64,000 nucleotides of DNA from Streptomyces sp. MBT53 (lineage in GTDB: Bacteria > Actinomycetota > Actinomycetes > Streptomycetales > Streptomycetaceae), in contig NZ_JAEQAZ010000063.1 in assembly GCF_016654115.1 (NCBI RefSeq), positions 22,089 to 86,088 on the forward strand, read 5' to 3'. The notes under the pieces were generated by a model, which ran no database searches, had not been told where the DNA came from, and was given only the letters and a program-made list of their open reading frames with translations. This document shows positions 8,066-16,112 of the stretch, one piece after another. Position numbers and translations under genes: made by a program. Within the stretch, counting starts at the first letter, position 1; the number at the start of each line of letters is the position of its first letter.

Positions 8066-8890
8066 TCACGGCCTGCGAGGGGTGCCGCTCTGCCTGGCCG
8101 GTCGGCTCTCTGGATCATGGGCGTCCGTTTCCTGCGGGCGATGCCCGTCGCCGAGGGGATCGCAGGCCGGTACCGGGACGTCGTAGACCAGTTCCCAACG
8201 CGTCTGCGGGAGGAGGAAGGTGGCGGTCTCGACCGGCCGGCCCGTGTCGGTCAGGTGGGTCCGGTCCAGCCTGACGATCAGCGTGCGACGGGTGATGCCG
8301 AGCCGCAGTGCCTCGTGGTCGTCCGGGTGCCGGGCGTGTGTGCGGAGCTGGGCGTGGCCCACCCGGACGCCGACCGAGGCCATCCGGCGAGCCACACCGG
8401 TACCGGCCAGCGGCCCGTCCTCCGGCAGGAGAACCGGCGTGCGGTGGGTGAGCGCCATCGGCTCCCACGATTCGCCGAGGGCCAAGGGACGGGCGTTGCC
8501 CAGATACTCGTAGCGGGTGCGGACGCACAGTGTGTCGATGTCGACCGACAGCCGCCGGGCGATGGGCTCCGGTGCCGGGACCTTGACGTCCGACCGGTAT
8601 TCGATGCCCGGGACGAGCCCGGCCCGCCGGATCGCGTCCGGAATCGGCAGCAGCACGGGCAGCGCGATGCGCGCCTGCGGGGCGCGGACGAAGACGCCGA
8701 CACTCTTGCGCCCCTCCAGCAGGCCGGTGTCGATCAGCAGTTCCTGGCCCCGCTGGACCGCGGCCGGACTGGTCTGGTACTCGTGCGCCAGCTGGGCCCG
8801 CGGCGGCAGTTGCTCACCCGGGGACCATTCTCCTTCCGCCAGTCGCCTGCGCAGGTCGTCGGCGATGCGCTGATAGTCCGCAGTGGGCAC
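8066..8890 (-). CDS. GntR-family transcriptional regulator (HutC/UTRA type)
   Basis: 274 residues. The N-terminal winged helix (YQRIADDLRRRLAEGEWSPG, QLPPRAQLAHEYQTSPAAVQ) is typical GntR. The C-terminal ~180 residues form a UTRA-like ligand-binding domain (LCVRTRYEYLGNARPLALGE, then ATFLLPQTRWELVYDVPVP). It is transcribed divergently from the 9008/zeta genes, and two 16-bp inverted repeats lie in the intergenic region, so autoregulation and control of the divergent operon are likely. Confidence 0.85.
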   Translation of the reverse strand: MPTADYQRIADDLRRRLAEGEWSPGEQLPPRAQLAHEYQTSPAAVQRGQELLIDTGLLEGRKSVGVFVRAPQARIALPVLLPIPDAIRRAGLVPGIEYRSDVKVPAPEPIARRLSVDIDTLCVRTRYEYLGNARPLALGESWEPMALTHRTPVLLPEDGPLAGTGVARRMASVGVRVGHAQLRTHARHPDDHEALRLGITRRTLIVRLDRTHLTDTGRPVETATFLLPQTRWELVYDVPVPACDPLGDGHRPQETDAHDPESRPARQSGTPRRP

Positions 8891-8930
8891 TGCCTACTCC
8901 CGGAGAGGAACTCGCTACTCCTTGCAACGC

Positions 8931-8971
8931 TTGACACGCTAATCGGTTAACGGCACGCTAATCGATTAGCG
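8931..8971. promoter_or_regulatory. TTGACA-like -35 and paired palindromic operators
   Basis: TTGACA at 8931-8936 is followed by CGCTAATCGGTTAACG (8937-8952) and the perfect 16-bp palindrome CGCTAATCGATTAGCG (8956-8971), spaced 19 nt start to start. A partial third copy, CGCTCAGTAATCGG, begins at 8975. The two sites lie between divergent genes, as expected for GntR dimers repressing both directions. Confidence 0.65.
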
Positions 8972-9007
8972 ATACGCTCAGTAATCGGTGCGGTGTGAGG
9001 GGGAGGA

Positions 9008-9271
9008 GTGGATGCGGTCCTGGCAGGGCGTGCCGCGGCACTCGCCGCCCGGCTCGCGGACCTCACGGGCGGCACCACTCGGATCCAGGAGATCAACCAG
9101 GGCGCGCTCGTCCTGTGCACCATCGACCCGATCGGTTCCGAGCACGCCTGGGTCGACGTGCAGGACGCACTTGAGGACGCCGACGCCTGGAGCGTGCAGG
9201 GCCGCGGCCTCGGCTCCGAACCCCGGTTGTTGCGTGCCGAGCTCCGCTCGGCGGATCCCGACGCCGGATGA
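9008..9271 (+). CDS. 87-aa hypothetical protein upstream of the zeta-like kinases
   Basis: Starts at GTG 9008, the first possible start after the in-frame TGA at 8996. A GGGGGAGGA tract abuts the start unusually closely. The protein is acidic and mixed alpha/beta (INQGALVLCTIDPIGSEHAW), with no recognised domain. It is the first gene of the zeta operon and ends 9 nt before the next start. Position alone suggests it might be an antitoxin-like or accessory partner, but no antitoxin motif is visible. Confidence 0.65.
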   Translation: MDAVLAGRAAALAARLADLTGGTTRIQEINQGALVLCTIDPIGSEHAWVDVQDALEDADAWSVQGRGLGSEPRLLRAELRSADPDAG

Positions 9272-9280
9272 CCGCCGCAT

Positions 9281-10225
9281 GTGGAACTCCGATTGACGCG
9301 GCCACGTGGCGGTGAACAACGGTTTGCCCCGGCCGTACTGCCCGAAGAGCGGCACCGCGACCTGCTCGTCAGCACGATCCTGCCGGCCGTCACCAAGAAG
9401 GCCACGGCCCAGACTTCCCCGGTCGTGGTGTTCGTGGCAGGTCAGCCCGGCGTCGGCAAATCCACCTTCGCGGACCTGGTGCACCATGCGCTGGCCCACC
9501 GCGGAGGCGCGGTGCGCATAGGCAGCGACGACTTCAAACGGGCCCACCCCTGCTATCCGGCGCTCCTGGCGGTCGACGACCTCAGCGCCGGAGTACGAAC
9601 GCGCCCCGACACCCGCCGCTGGCAGGCCGAGGTGGAGGACCACACCCGCCGTCACCGACTGGACGCCGTCATCGAGACGGCTCTGGCCGACCCGCAGGAA
9701 GCCCGCTCCACCGTGGGCGCCTACCGACACGCCGGCCACCGGGTCGAACTGGCCGTGCTCGCGATTCCGCAGGCCCTCAGCAGTCTGGCCGTGGTGCACC
9801 GCTACCTCCAGCAGGTGCGGGCCACCGGGACCGGCCGCTACGTGTCGGCGCACCACCACGACCACTGCTCCCGAGAACTTCCCGAAGTCCTGCGCATCGT
9901 CGAAGCCGAGCGACTGGCGAACCGGGTGACGGTGATCGGCGCCAACGGCGTTCGGTACCTGAACCGGCTGGCGCCGGACGGAAGTTGGTCACGCCGGCCG
10001 AACGCCGCCCGAGCGGTGGACGCCGAGCGGACACGGCCGTGGACCGCCGCCGAAGCCCAGCACTTCCGCGCCATCGCTCTACGGGTCGGAGAGATCGCGC
10101 GCGGCGCCTCCGGAGCGGCGCGGCGGACGGCCGTTGCCGAGGACATCCGCAGCAGCCTCGGATGGGCCGCACCCCTGCTTCCCCGGGACCGCGCCGATCG
10201 GGCCGCTCTCCGAGGGGGCGGCTAG
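9281..10225 (+). CDS. zeta-toxin family ATP/GTP-binding kinase, copy 1
   Basis: 314 residues from GTG 9281. Walker A is VVVFVAGQPGVGKSTFAD (residues 48-65), followed by the zeta-family IGSDDFKRAHPCY block (acceptor-sugar site), then VIETALADP and HRVELAVLAIPQALSSL. Classic zeta toxins phosphorylate UDP-GlcNAc; larger streptomycete homologues are often solitary and their substrate is untested. No epsilon-like antitoxin is adjacent. It ends with TAG at 10223-10225, and the next zeta-like gene continues in the same frame. Confidence 0.82.
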   Translation: MELRLTRPRGGEQRFAPAVLPEERHRDLLVSTILPAVTKKATAQTSPVVVFVAGQPGVGKSTFADLVHHALAHRGGAVRIGSDDFKRAHPCYPALLAVDDLSAGVRTRPDTRRWQAEVEDHTRRHRLDAVIETALADPQEARSTVGAYRHAGHRVELAVLAIPQALSSLAVVHRYLQQVRATGTGRYVSAHHHDHCSRELPEVLRIVEAERLANRVTVIGANGVRYLNRLAPDGSWSRRPNAARAVDAERTRPWTAAEAQHFRAIALRVGEIARGASGAARRTAVAEDIRSSLGWAAPLLPRDRADRAALRGGG

Positions 10226-10318
10226 CGCCAGCTGTCACGCGCGGAACACCGGCGCATTTTCACGGATCTGATCGTTCCGTTCCATCTGGGCGACTCCGAG
10301 CCCCGACGGGACCCGGTA

Positions 10319-11083
10319 GTGGTCTACGTGGTGGGGCAGCCCGGCGCCGGCAAGACAGCGGCCTCCGCCCTGGTGTTGCGTGCGATGCGTCCAGGTACCG
10401 TCCTCGTGTCCAGCGAGGACTTCCGCGGGTTCCATCCCGAGTACTCCCGGCTGCTCGCCCGGCGCCCGCGTACGGCGGGAGCCCTGTTGCGAGCCGACTA
10501 CCGGGCCTGGCAGAACTCGGCGGAGGAATGGCTCCGAAGCCGGAAGGCCGATGTGGTGGTGGAGGCGGCGCCGGCCAGCGGCACGGACCTACTGGCCGCC
10601 GCCTCCCGGTTCGAGGCCACGGGCTACCGGGTGGAGATGCTGGTCCTCGCGGTACGCGCGGCCGACAGCCGCCAGGGCACCGCGCGCCGGTTCGCCCTCG
10701 GCCTCGAACAAGGACTGCCCTCCCGCTTCACCACACCCCACGGACACGACCGGTGCTACCGAGCACTCGCCGCACTCGCACCGGCCCTCGACCACCATCC
10801 GGCCGTGCACACCGTCACGGTGACCGACCGGGACGTACGCGCTCTGCGGAACAGGCAAGGCGGCACCGAAGCCATGCTGGAAAGGGAACGGCAGCGCCCC
10901 TACACGAACACCGAGGCGGCCCGGTTCGCAGCCGTGCAGCGCCGGCTGTGGGCATCACTACCGCAACACCGCACGGAACTCGCGGAAATCAACGACTTGG
11001 CGGCGCCCCTGCTACCACCAGGATTTCCGCTCCACAGGCTGCCGCTCGGCCAGTTGACGGATGGAAATATTTCTCGTGCATGA
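10319..11083 (+). CDS. zeta-toxin family kinase, copy 2, with no canonical start at its true N-terminus
   Basis: 254 residues if started at GTG 10319. Walker A is VYVVGQPGAGKTAAS, followed by VSSEDFRGFHPEYSRLL. The preceding 31 in-frame codons after the TAG of copy 1 encode a family-typical N-terminus (LSRAEHRRIFTDLIVP) but contain no ATG, GTG or TTG. Starting at 10319 would remove conserved sequence just before the Walker A strand. Options are a CTG start at 10232, stop-codon readthrough from copy 1, or decay. The rest of the frame is intact, including the C-terminal arginine-rich helices. Confidence 0.7.
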   Translation: MVYVVGQPGAGKTAASALVLRAMRPGTVLVSSEDFRGFHPEYSRLLARRPRTAGALLRADYRAWQNSAEEWLRSRKADVVVEAAPASGTDLLAAASRFEATGYRVEMLVLAVRAADSRQGTARRFALGLEQGLPSRFTTPHGHDRCYRALAALAPALDHHPAVHTVTVTDRDVRALRNRQGGTEAMLERERQRPYTNTEAARFAAVQRRLWASLPQHRTELAEINDLAAPLLPPGFPLHRLPLGQLTDGNISRA

Positions 11084-11131
11084 GTACGTGGATGAGTATG
11101 GGAAAACTCTTGATCCTGGCTTGAATTGGGG

Positions 11132-11156
11132 GCGTGCGACCCCGGATGACGGGCAC
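11132..11156 (+). promoter_or_regulatory. sigma-B-type promoter variant of PRC-barrel gene 2
   Basis: GCGT, 15 nt, GGGCAC then TCG, about 112 nt upstream of the GTG at 11268. It has the same layout and -10 as the box before PRC-barrel gene 1. Confidence 0.45.
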
Positions 11157-11267
11157 TCGCAACCATGGCGGTCGAAGAACCGATGAGACCGCTGTGTACG
11201 ACGTACGGAAAAGGAGGACCGGTGGATGTATCCGCCGTCCTCCATTTACCGGAGGAGTTGTTTTCGC

Positions 11268-11639
11268 GTGACTGAGAATGTGTGGAGTTACAAGTCGACC
11301 GCGGGTCGTCTGGCGGACGCCGACCTCACCGGATACAAGGTGGAGGCCACGGACGGCAGTATCGGCAAGGTCGACAAGCACTCCGACGAGGTCGGTGACG
11401 CCTACCTGGTGGTCGACACCGGTGTCTGGATCTTCGGCAAGGAGGCCATGCTCCCGGCCAGCACGGTCGACAGCATCGACCCGAACGAGAAGAAGGTCTA
11501 CGTCAGCCTCGCCAAGCAACAGATCAAGGAGGCCCCGGAGTTCCACCGAGAGAAGCACCTCGGCGACCAGGGCTACCGTGACGAGTTGGGCACCTATTAC
11601 GGGACCGGTGGCGCCCCGTTCGGTGGCCCGCACGTCTGA
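11268..11639 (+). CDS. PRC-barrel domain protein, copy 2
   Basis: 123 residues from GTG 11268, chosen because GGAGGAG at 11251-11257 is correctly spaced. It shares LTGYKVEATDGSIGKVDKHS, YLVVDTGVWIFGK and KVYVSLAKQQIKEAPEF with copy 1, and differs mainly in the extra glycine-rich C-terminus GTGGAPFGGPHV. It is followed by an intrinsic terminator and a convergent copy of the microprotein. Confidence 0.85.
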   Translation: MTENVWSYKSTAGRLADADLTGYKVEATDGSIGKVDKHSDEVGDAYLVVDTGVWIFGKEAMLPASTVDSIDPNEKKVYVSLAKQQIKEAPEFHREKHLGDQGYRDELGTYYGTGGAPFGGPHV

Positions 11640-11659
11640 CCGAAAGCCGCCTCTGAGCG

Positions 11660-11705
11660 CAGCAGCCCCCGGGACTCGTCACAGAGTCCGGGGGCTGCTG
11701 TTTTT
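11660..11705 (+). terminator. intrinsic terminator with T-tract
   Basis: CAGCAGCCCCCGGGACTC pairs with GAGTCCGGGGGCTGCTG (one bulged G, 6-nt loop), followed by TTTTT at 11701-11705. It lies directly downstream of PRC-barrel gene 2 and before the convergent microprotein. Confidence 0.85.
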
Positions 11706-11743
11706 CCGATCCGGGCCGAGTCGAACATGGCCCGTGTGGGGCA

Positions 11744-11914
11744 TTACCAGCGATACCAGCGTCCCCGAGTTCCGCCCGCTCCTGTCCCTCGCACCAGGAA
11801 CCCGAGAAGCCAGAGGACGAGGACGACCAGAGCGATCCACCAGAGAACCTGGACCGCGAAACCGGCGCCGAAGAGAATCAGCACCACGAGCAGTACCAAC
11901 AGGATGGGAACCAT
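11744..11914 (-). CDS. 56-aa hydrophobic membrane microprotein, copy 2
   Basis: ATG 11914 with GGAGG upstream. It begins MVPILLVLLVVLILFGAGFA, has a second hydrophobic helix (LWWIALVVLVLWLLGFL) and ends GTRGRWYRW. It is a paralogue of the microprotein at 4916-5077, but here is transcribed toward, not after, its PRC-barrel partner. A GTCT-N15-GGGCAC promoter lies upstream. Confidence 0.8.
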   Translation of the reverse strand: MVPILLVLLVVLILFGAGFAVQVLWWIALVVLVLWLLGFLVRGTGAGGTRGRWYRW

Positions 11915-11937
11915 GGCGTGTACCTCCTGGCCGCCGA

Positions 11938-11962
11938 GTGCCCGGAAACAGTCCGATCAGAC
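11938..11962 (-). promoter_or_regulatory. sigma-B-type promoter variant of microprotein 2
   Basis: On the minus strand GTCT, 15 nt, GGGCAC then TCG, 24 nt upstream of the ATG at 11914. Confidence 0.5.
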
Positions 11963-12123
11963 GCTCTGACGGCAGTTTGTCCTGGAGGCCGAGGTGACAG
12001 GTAGGTCGCGGATTAGTGGGCACTCGGCCGTCAGCCGGCGCCATGTCCCCCGGGGGAAGGCGATGGTCAGGCTCTTTCGGTCCGGACCATGTGCCGGAAG
12101 AGCCGCCCACAACGATCGCTGGA

Positions 12124-12660
12124 TCAGTCCTCGGTGCCACCGCTACGCCGTGCAGCTGCGTGGACGTGCGGGCGCCGGAGAGCGCGACGGCGGCGTGCGA
12201 GGCCAGCAACAGTCCCGCGGTCTCGCTGTTCTCGGTGAAGGCTCCCGGCCGGCGCGCGTACAGGTTCAGCGCGCCGAACTCCTCGGTCGGCGAACAAGAG
12301 GAAGGTCATCATGCTGCCGACACCCAACTCGCGTGCCGCGGGCGAGTAGCGCGGCCACCGCTGTTCGAGCTCGGTGAGGTCCTCGATGCGAAACACATGC
12401 GCACCGCCCTCTTCGCGTTCACGGGCGACAGCGATGTCGAAGCAGGGGCCCTCGACGAGCCGTTCCTGAAGCCGGTCGGACTCCGCCGCGAGCCCGTCCG
12501 TCGAGGCCGGCGTCTCCACCTTGTCCCTGTCCCGGACCAGGATGCCCGCCGAGTCACAGCCCTCGACGATCTCCACCGCCGACGACACGATCCGCCGCGG
12601 GGTCCCGTCGTGCGACTCCTCGCACAGCGGATCGTAGGTGGCCGTGCCGTAGTTCGTCAC
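12124..12660 (-). pseudogene. GAF-domain (GAF/ANTAR-type) regulator, frameshifted and truncated
   Basis: The frame encodes RIVSSAVEIVEGCDSAGILV, then FDIAVAREREEGGAHVFRIE and ELGVGSMMTFLLFA, the usual GAF sequence of streptomycete GAF/ANTAR proteins. Near 12284-12288 the frame shifts. The natural continuation (EEFGALNLYARRPGAFTENS, then LLASHAAVALSGARTSTQLH) is read one frame over. No ANTAR RNA-binding domain follows in any frame. One extra C in GCCGACCGAGGAG would explain the shift. Confidence 0.65.
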
Positions 12661-12786
12661 CGGCGTCAGCGCACGGAGCGCGACGTCCCCCGGACGCTGC
12701 GGAGTACATCTGCTCCAGGACTACGGCTTGAGCGGGTATCGGTATCGGTTCCCCGGGAAGGCATCCGGCACGCCGGCGGTCCACGA

Positions 12787-12811
12787 GGTTGTCCCGACGG
12801 CCCCGGGGTAC
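12787..12811 (+). promoter_or_regulatory. sigma-B-type promoter giving a possibly leaderless DUF6479 mRNA
   Basis: GGTT, 15 nt, GGGTAC. The -10 ends 9 nt before ATG 12821, so initiation 7-10 nt downstream would start the transcript at or next to the start codon. Confidence 0.5.
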
Positions 12812-12820
12812 CCGTCAGCG

Positions 12821-13165
12821 ATGAACGCACCGAGCATGGAAGTGACCGCGTCCAGCGGAACGGCCGTCGGAGTATTCACACTGGCCATCGGCGTGATCGT
12901 CGTCGTCGCGCTGATCGGGGCCGTACGGCTCGGAATGCGGACCCGCCGTCGGGAGTCGGCGCCGCCGCGCCCCGAGGAGCAGCCCCGGCTGCCGAAGTCC
13001 GGGCCGACCCGCGAGATCCAGGAGATCCGCGAGCCCGACGAGGTGCCGCGCGCGAAGGACGGAAGCGAGAGGCTCACCCCGCACCAGCTGTCCGGGGGCG
13101 GGACCTCGGGCAGCAGGCGCAGCGAGGACCAGAAGCGCCGCCGCTGGGGCTCGGGCTCCGTGTGA
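12821..13165 (+). CDS. DUF6479 family single-pass membrane protein
   Basis: 114 residues. One N-terminal membrane helix (VGVFTLAIGVIVVVALIGAV), a basic stop-transfer sequence (RLGMRTRRRES), then a proline/charge-rich cytoplasmic tail with PPRPEEQPRLP, REPDEVPR and RLTPHQL, the conserved blocks of DUF6479. Function is unknown. No good ribosome-binding site precedes the ATG, which fits the leaderless reading. Confidence 0.75.
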   Translation: MNAPSMEVTASSGTAVGVFTLAIGVIVVVALIGAVRLGMRTRRRESAPPRPEEQPRLPKSGPTREIQEIREPDEVPRAKDGSERLTPHQLSGGGTSGSRRSEDQKRRRWGSGSV

Positions 13166-13282
13166 CGCCGGCGAAAGTGGCGTACGTCTTGCTTGTGCGA
13201 CGCGCAGTGGGCGACGCGGAACGCGGAGCCAGCCGGGGCGAGCGTCCGGACCAGCTGGGCGCCGCCCGGTACAGGGCCGCGA

Positions 13283-15025
13283 TCATCGCCCGAGGATCCC
13301 CGGCGCCGCCAGTGCCGCCAGCAGCGTCGTGCCCATCAGCAGCCACGCCACGTAGTCGCCGATGTGCCCGGACTGAAGGCGTCGTAGGGGAGTCGTCCAG
13401 GACGGTTCGGCGAGCGGCTTCGGGTGGGTCACGGCGAGGGCGGCCAGGCCGAGGGCCAGCGCGGTCGAGGTGAGACCGAGGAGGACACCGGCGGGGGTCC
13501 AATACGGTGCGGTCCCGCCGGACACCGCCCGACCGACCACCCTGGCGAAGCCCGGTACCGCGCCCGCGGCGAGGGATGCGACGAGCAGCACGGCCGGGAC
13601 CGCGGTCATGGTGTCCGGCACCCGGCTCAGCCGGTGCCGGGTCTCCGGTTCCTCGTCGATCCCGGTGGTCTCGTACGACGACTCGTCGCCGGGCCGGGGA
13701 CCGAGGCCGAGGAACACCCGCGCGGCGACCCGGAGCACCGCGCCCGCGGTCACCGCCGACACGGCGAGGAACAGTACGGTCAACGGGCCGCCGACAGCCT
13801 CCTCCAGTACCGCCTTCCCGAGCCCGATGCCGAAAGGCGGGAGCCCGGCGAGGCTCAGCGCGCCGAGGACGAACAGGACGGCGACTCCGCGCAGTTCGCG
13901 GGCGCGGCCGTGCAGGGCGTGTTCGTCCACCGAGCCGTACCGGTCGAGGAGGACGCCGGTGCAGGCGAACAGGGCGGCCTTCACACCGGCGTGGCCCAGG
14001 ATGTACAGGGCGACTCCGTCGTCGGCCTCTGGGCTGAGGGCACCGATGCCGATGAGGAACAGGCCCATGTGGGCGACCGTAGAGTACGCGAGCAGCCGTT
14101 TGATGTGCCGCTGATACCAGCACATCACCGCACCGACCACGGCGGTCAGTACACCGAGGACGACGAGGGCGCGTTCCAGGTCGGACGCCGGGATGCCGCC
14201 CGGGCCGGAGAAGACCGTCCGGTACACCCGCCACACGCCGTAGGCGCCCAGCTCGACCATGACTCCGGACAGCAGCATGCACACCGGTGTCGGCGCGACC
14301 GCGTGCGCGTCCGGCAGCCAGAAGTGGAACGGCACGGCCGCGGCCTTAACCAGCAGTCCGGTCAGGACGAGTGCGAAGGCCGCGAGGGTGAGGGCGTCGG
14401 GGCCGCCGTGGTGGTCGAGGCCCTGGCCGATCTTGGTCATGGTGAGTTCGCCGGTACGCGCGTACAGCAGGGCGATGCCCGTCAACACGGCGTACGCGCC
14501 GAGGGAGTTGAGGACTCCGAACGACAACGCGCCCTGCACGGCCTTCGGTTCCTCGACGCGATGACCGGTCAGCGCGTACGCCACGACGCTCATCAACTCG
14601 AAGAACACGAAGGCGTCGAACAGGTCCCCCGCGATCGCGAAGCCGCACATGCCGCCCTGGAAGAGCAGCATCAGGGCGGGGAAGGCGCCCGCGTGACGGC
14701 GGGGCGGTTCGTCGAAGTAGTGCCAGGAGTACGCCAGTGCCGCCACCGTCAGGAGTGAGGCGAGGGCGGCCATGCCGAGTCCGGGGCCGTCCCCGACGAG
14801 GACGATCCCGACGCTCTCGCCGCCCTTCGGGGTCCAGCCGCCCACCCAATCGGTCAGCGGCGGTGAGGAGTTGAGGAGGAGCGCGATCGCGAGTCCCGCC
14901 GTGCCGGCGGCGAAGGCGCAGCCGATCGTCTCGGCGGCGACGCGGGAGAGTCGGTGTCCGCCGGCGACTAGGAGGGTGGCTCCGAGGAGCGGGACGGTGA
15001 CGAGGACCGGGAGCAGGTGGTGCAT
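13283..15025 (-). CDS. mnhD: Mrp-type Na+/H+ antiporter subunit D (proton-channel subunit)
   Basis: 580 residues with about 14 membrane helices. It has the complex I/Mrp proton-pumping subunit core: FFELMSVVAYALTGH, then KAAAVPFHFWLPDAHAVAPT, LSGVMVELGAYGVWRV and HIKRLLAYSTVAHMGLFLIG, including the conserved helix glutamate (FFELMS) and lysines. It is the last gene of a six-gene operon in which each start overlaps the previous stop (TGATG here). Probably a cation/proton antiporter at the cell membrane. Confidence 0.88.
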   Translation of the reverse strand: MHHLLPVLVTVPLLGATLLVAGGHRLSRVAAETIGCAFAAGTAGLAIALLLNSSPPLTDWVGGWTPKGGESVGIVLVGDGPGLGMAALASLLTVAALAYSWHYFDEPPRRHAGAFPALMLLFQGGMCGFAIAGDLFDAFVFFELMSVVAYALTGHRVEEPKAVQGALSFGVLNSLGAYAVLTGIALLYARTGELTMTKIGQGLDHHGGPDALTLAAFALVLTGLLVKAAAVPFHFWLPDAHAVAPTPVCMLLSGVMVELGAYGVWRVYRTVFSGPGGIPASDLERALVVLGVLTAVVGAVMCWYQRHIKRLLAYSTVAHMGLFLIGIGALSPEADDGVALYILGHAGVKAALFACTGVLLDRYGSVDEHALHGRARELRGVAVLFVLGALSLAGLPPFGIGLGKAVLEEAVGGPLTVLFLAVSAVTAGAVLRVAARVFLGLGPRPGDESSYETTGIDEEPETRHRLSRVPDTMTAVPAVLLVASLAAGAVPGFARVVGRAVSGGTAPYWTPAGVLLGLTSTALALGLAALAVTHPKPLAEPSWTTPLRRLQSGHIGDYVAWLLMGTTLLAALAAPGILGR

Positions 15026-15372
15026 CAGCCGCGCAGTTCCGAGAGTTCGTCCGGGTCGACCGTGCCGTGGAGTTTGGAGACTTGGAGGACGAGGGCGAGC
15101 AGGACGGCGGTGACCGTGGCTCCTACGACTACGTCGGTGAGGGCGAGGGCCTGGACCACCGGGTCGACGACGGGGCGGGAGCCGGGTTTCAGGTCGGAGA
15201 AGACGGGGGCGGTGGCGCCGTCGCGGTAGCCGATGGCCAACAGCAGGATGTAGGTGGCGGATTGACAGACCGCCAGACAGCCCACGGCGTGGATGAGGTT
15301 CCGGCTGGTCACCAGTCCGTAGCAGCCGACGAGGAACACCCAGGCGGCGACGAGGTACGGGAACACCGACAT
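15025..15372 (-). CDS. mnhC: Mrp-type antiporter subunit C (NuoK-like)
   Basis: 115 residues, three membrane helices. The pattern LVTSRNLIHAVGCLAVCQSA and VVDPVVQALALTDVVVGATV is typical MrpC/NuoK, with the conserved PVVQALALTxxV motif. The start overlaps the subunit B stop as TGATG, and the stop overlaps the subunit D start the same way. Confidence 0.85.
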   Translation of the reverse strand: MSVFPYLVAAWVFLVGCYGLVTSRNLIHAVGCLAVCQSATYILLLAIGYRDGATAPVFSDLKPGSRPVVDPVVQALALTDVVVGATVTAVLLALVLQVSKLHGTVDPDELSELRG

Positions 15373-16112
15373 CACGTGTCCTCGCCGCCCTTCTCGATCT
15401 CCACGGCCTGGTCCAGGAAGCGGGCCAGTAGGACGACGACCGCGCAGGCGACCTCCATGCCGATGGCCGCGTTCAGGAGGGGGACGGTGCCGCCCGAGGA
15501 CAGGGTGTTGAAGGTGCCGTAGGGAAGGAAGTTGGCGAGGAAGGCGGTGCCGGCCAGCAGCCCGGCGAGGCCCAGCACGAGGTAGGCGGAGGCGGCGAGG
15601 GCGTCGGCGGTCTCGTAGGAGGCGACCGGGCGGACGTGCTCCAACGCGCGGTAGTCGGCGCCCAGATAGAGCAGGTGCAGGGCGGTCGCGACGACGACAC
15701 CGCCCTGGAAGCCGCCGCCCGGGCTGAGTTGGCCGTGCGCGATCACGTACAGGCCGGTGACGACGGCGACGGGGAGGACGAGGAGCGCGTATCGGCGTAC
15801 GGGGAGGGCGACTTGCTCGGGTTCGGGTGCGGCGCGGTGCTCGTCGCGGGTCTGGCGCAGCAGGACGACGGTGCCGAGGACGGACGCGAAGAGGATGCTC
15901 ATCTCGCCGAGGGTGTCGAAGGCCCGCTGGTCGAAGTTGACGGAGGCGATCGTGTTCGCGGTGCGGCGGGCGAGGGAGGCGCGTACCACCCGTTCCCCAT
16001 ACGGGTGTTGGGCCCCGCCGAAGCCCGGCAGGCCGAAGCACGCGGCGACGAGGAGGGCCGCGAGACCGGTGGCGCCGACGGCCGCGACGATCAGTCGCAT
16101 CCGCCGGGTCAT
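15372..16112 (-). CDS. fused MbhE-like and MrpB subunit
   Basis: 246 residues. Residues 1-90 resemble MbhE (FDTLGEMSILFASVLGTVVL). The remainder is MnhB (ALLVLPVAVVTGLYVIAHGQ, LSPGGGFQGGVVVATALHLL, NFLPYGTFNTLSSGGT). Such MbhE-MrpB fusions occur in Mrp-like modules. It overlaps its neighbours by 4 nt upstream and 1 nt downstream. Confidence 0.82.
   Translation of the reverse strand: MTRRMRLIVAAVGATGLAALLVAACFGLPGFGGAQHPYGERVVRASLARRTANTIASVNFDQRAFDTLGEMSILFASVLGTVVLLRQTRDEHRAAPEPEQVALPVRRYALLVLPVAVVTGLYVIAHGQLSPGGGFQGGVVVATALHLLYLGADYRALEHVRPVASYETADALAASAYLVLGLAGLLAGTAFLANFLPYGTFNTLSSGGTVPLLNAAIGMEVACAVVVLLARFLDQAVEIEKGGEDT

Noticed and set aside
12001..12030. GGGCACTCGG box at 12019 as another sigma-B-type promoter
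   Set aside because: No acceptable -35 element at 14-16 nt and no plus-strand gene follows before 12821.
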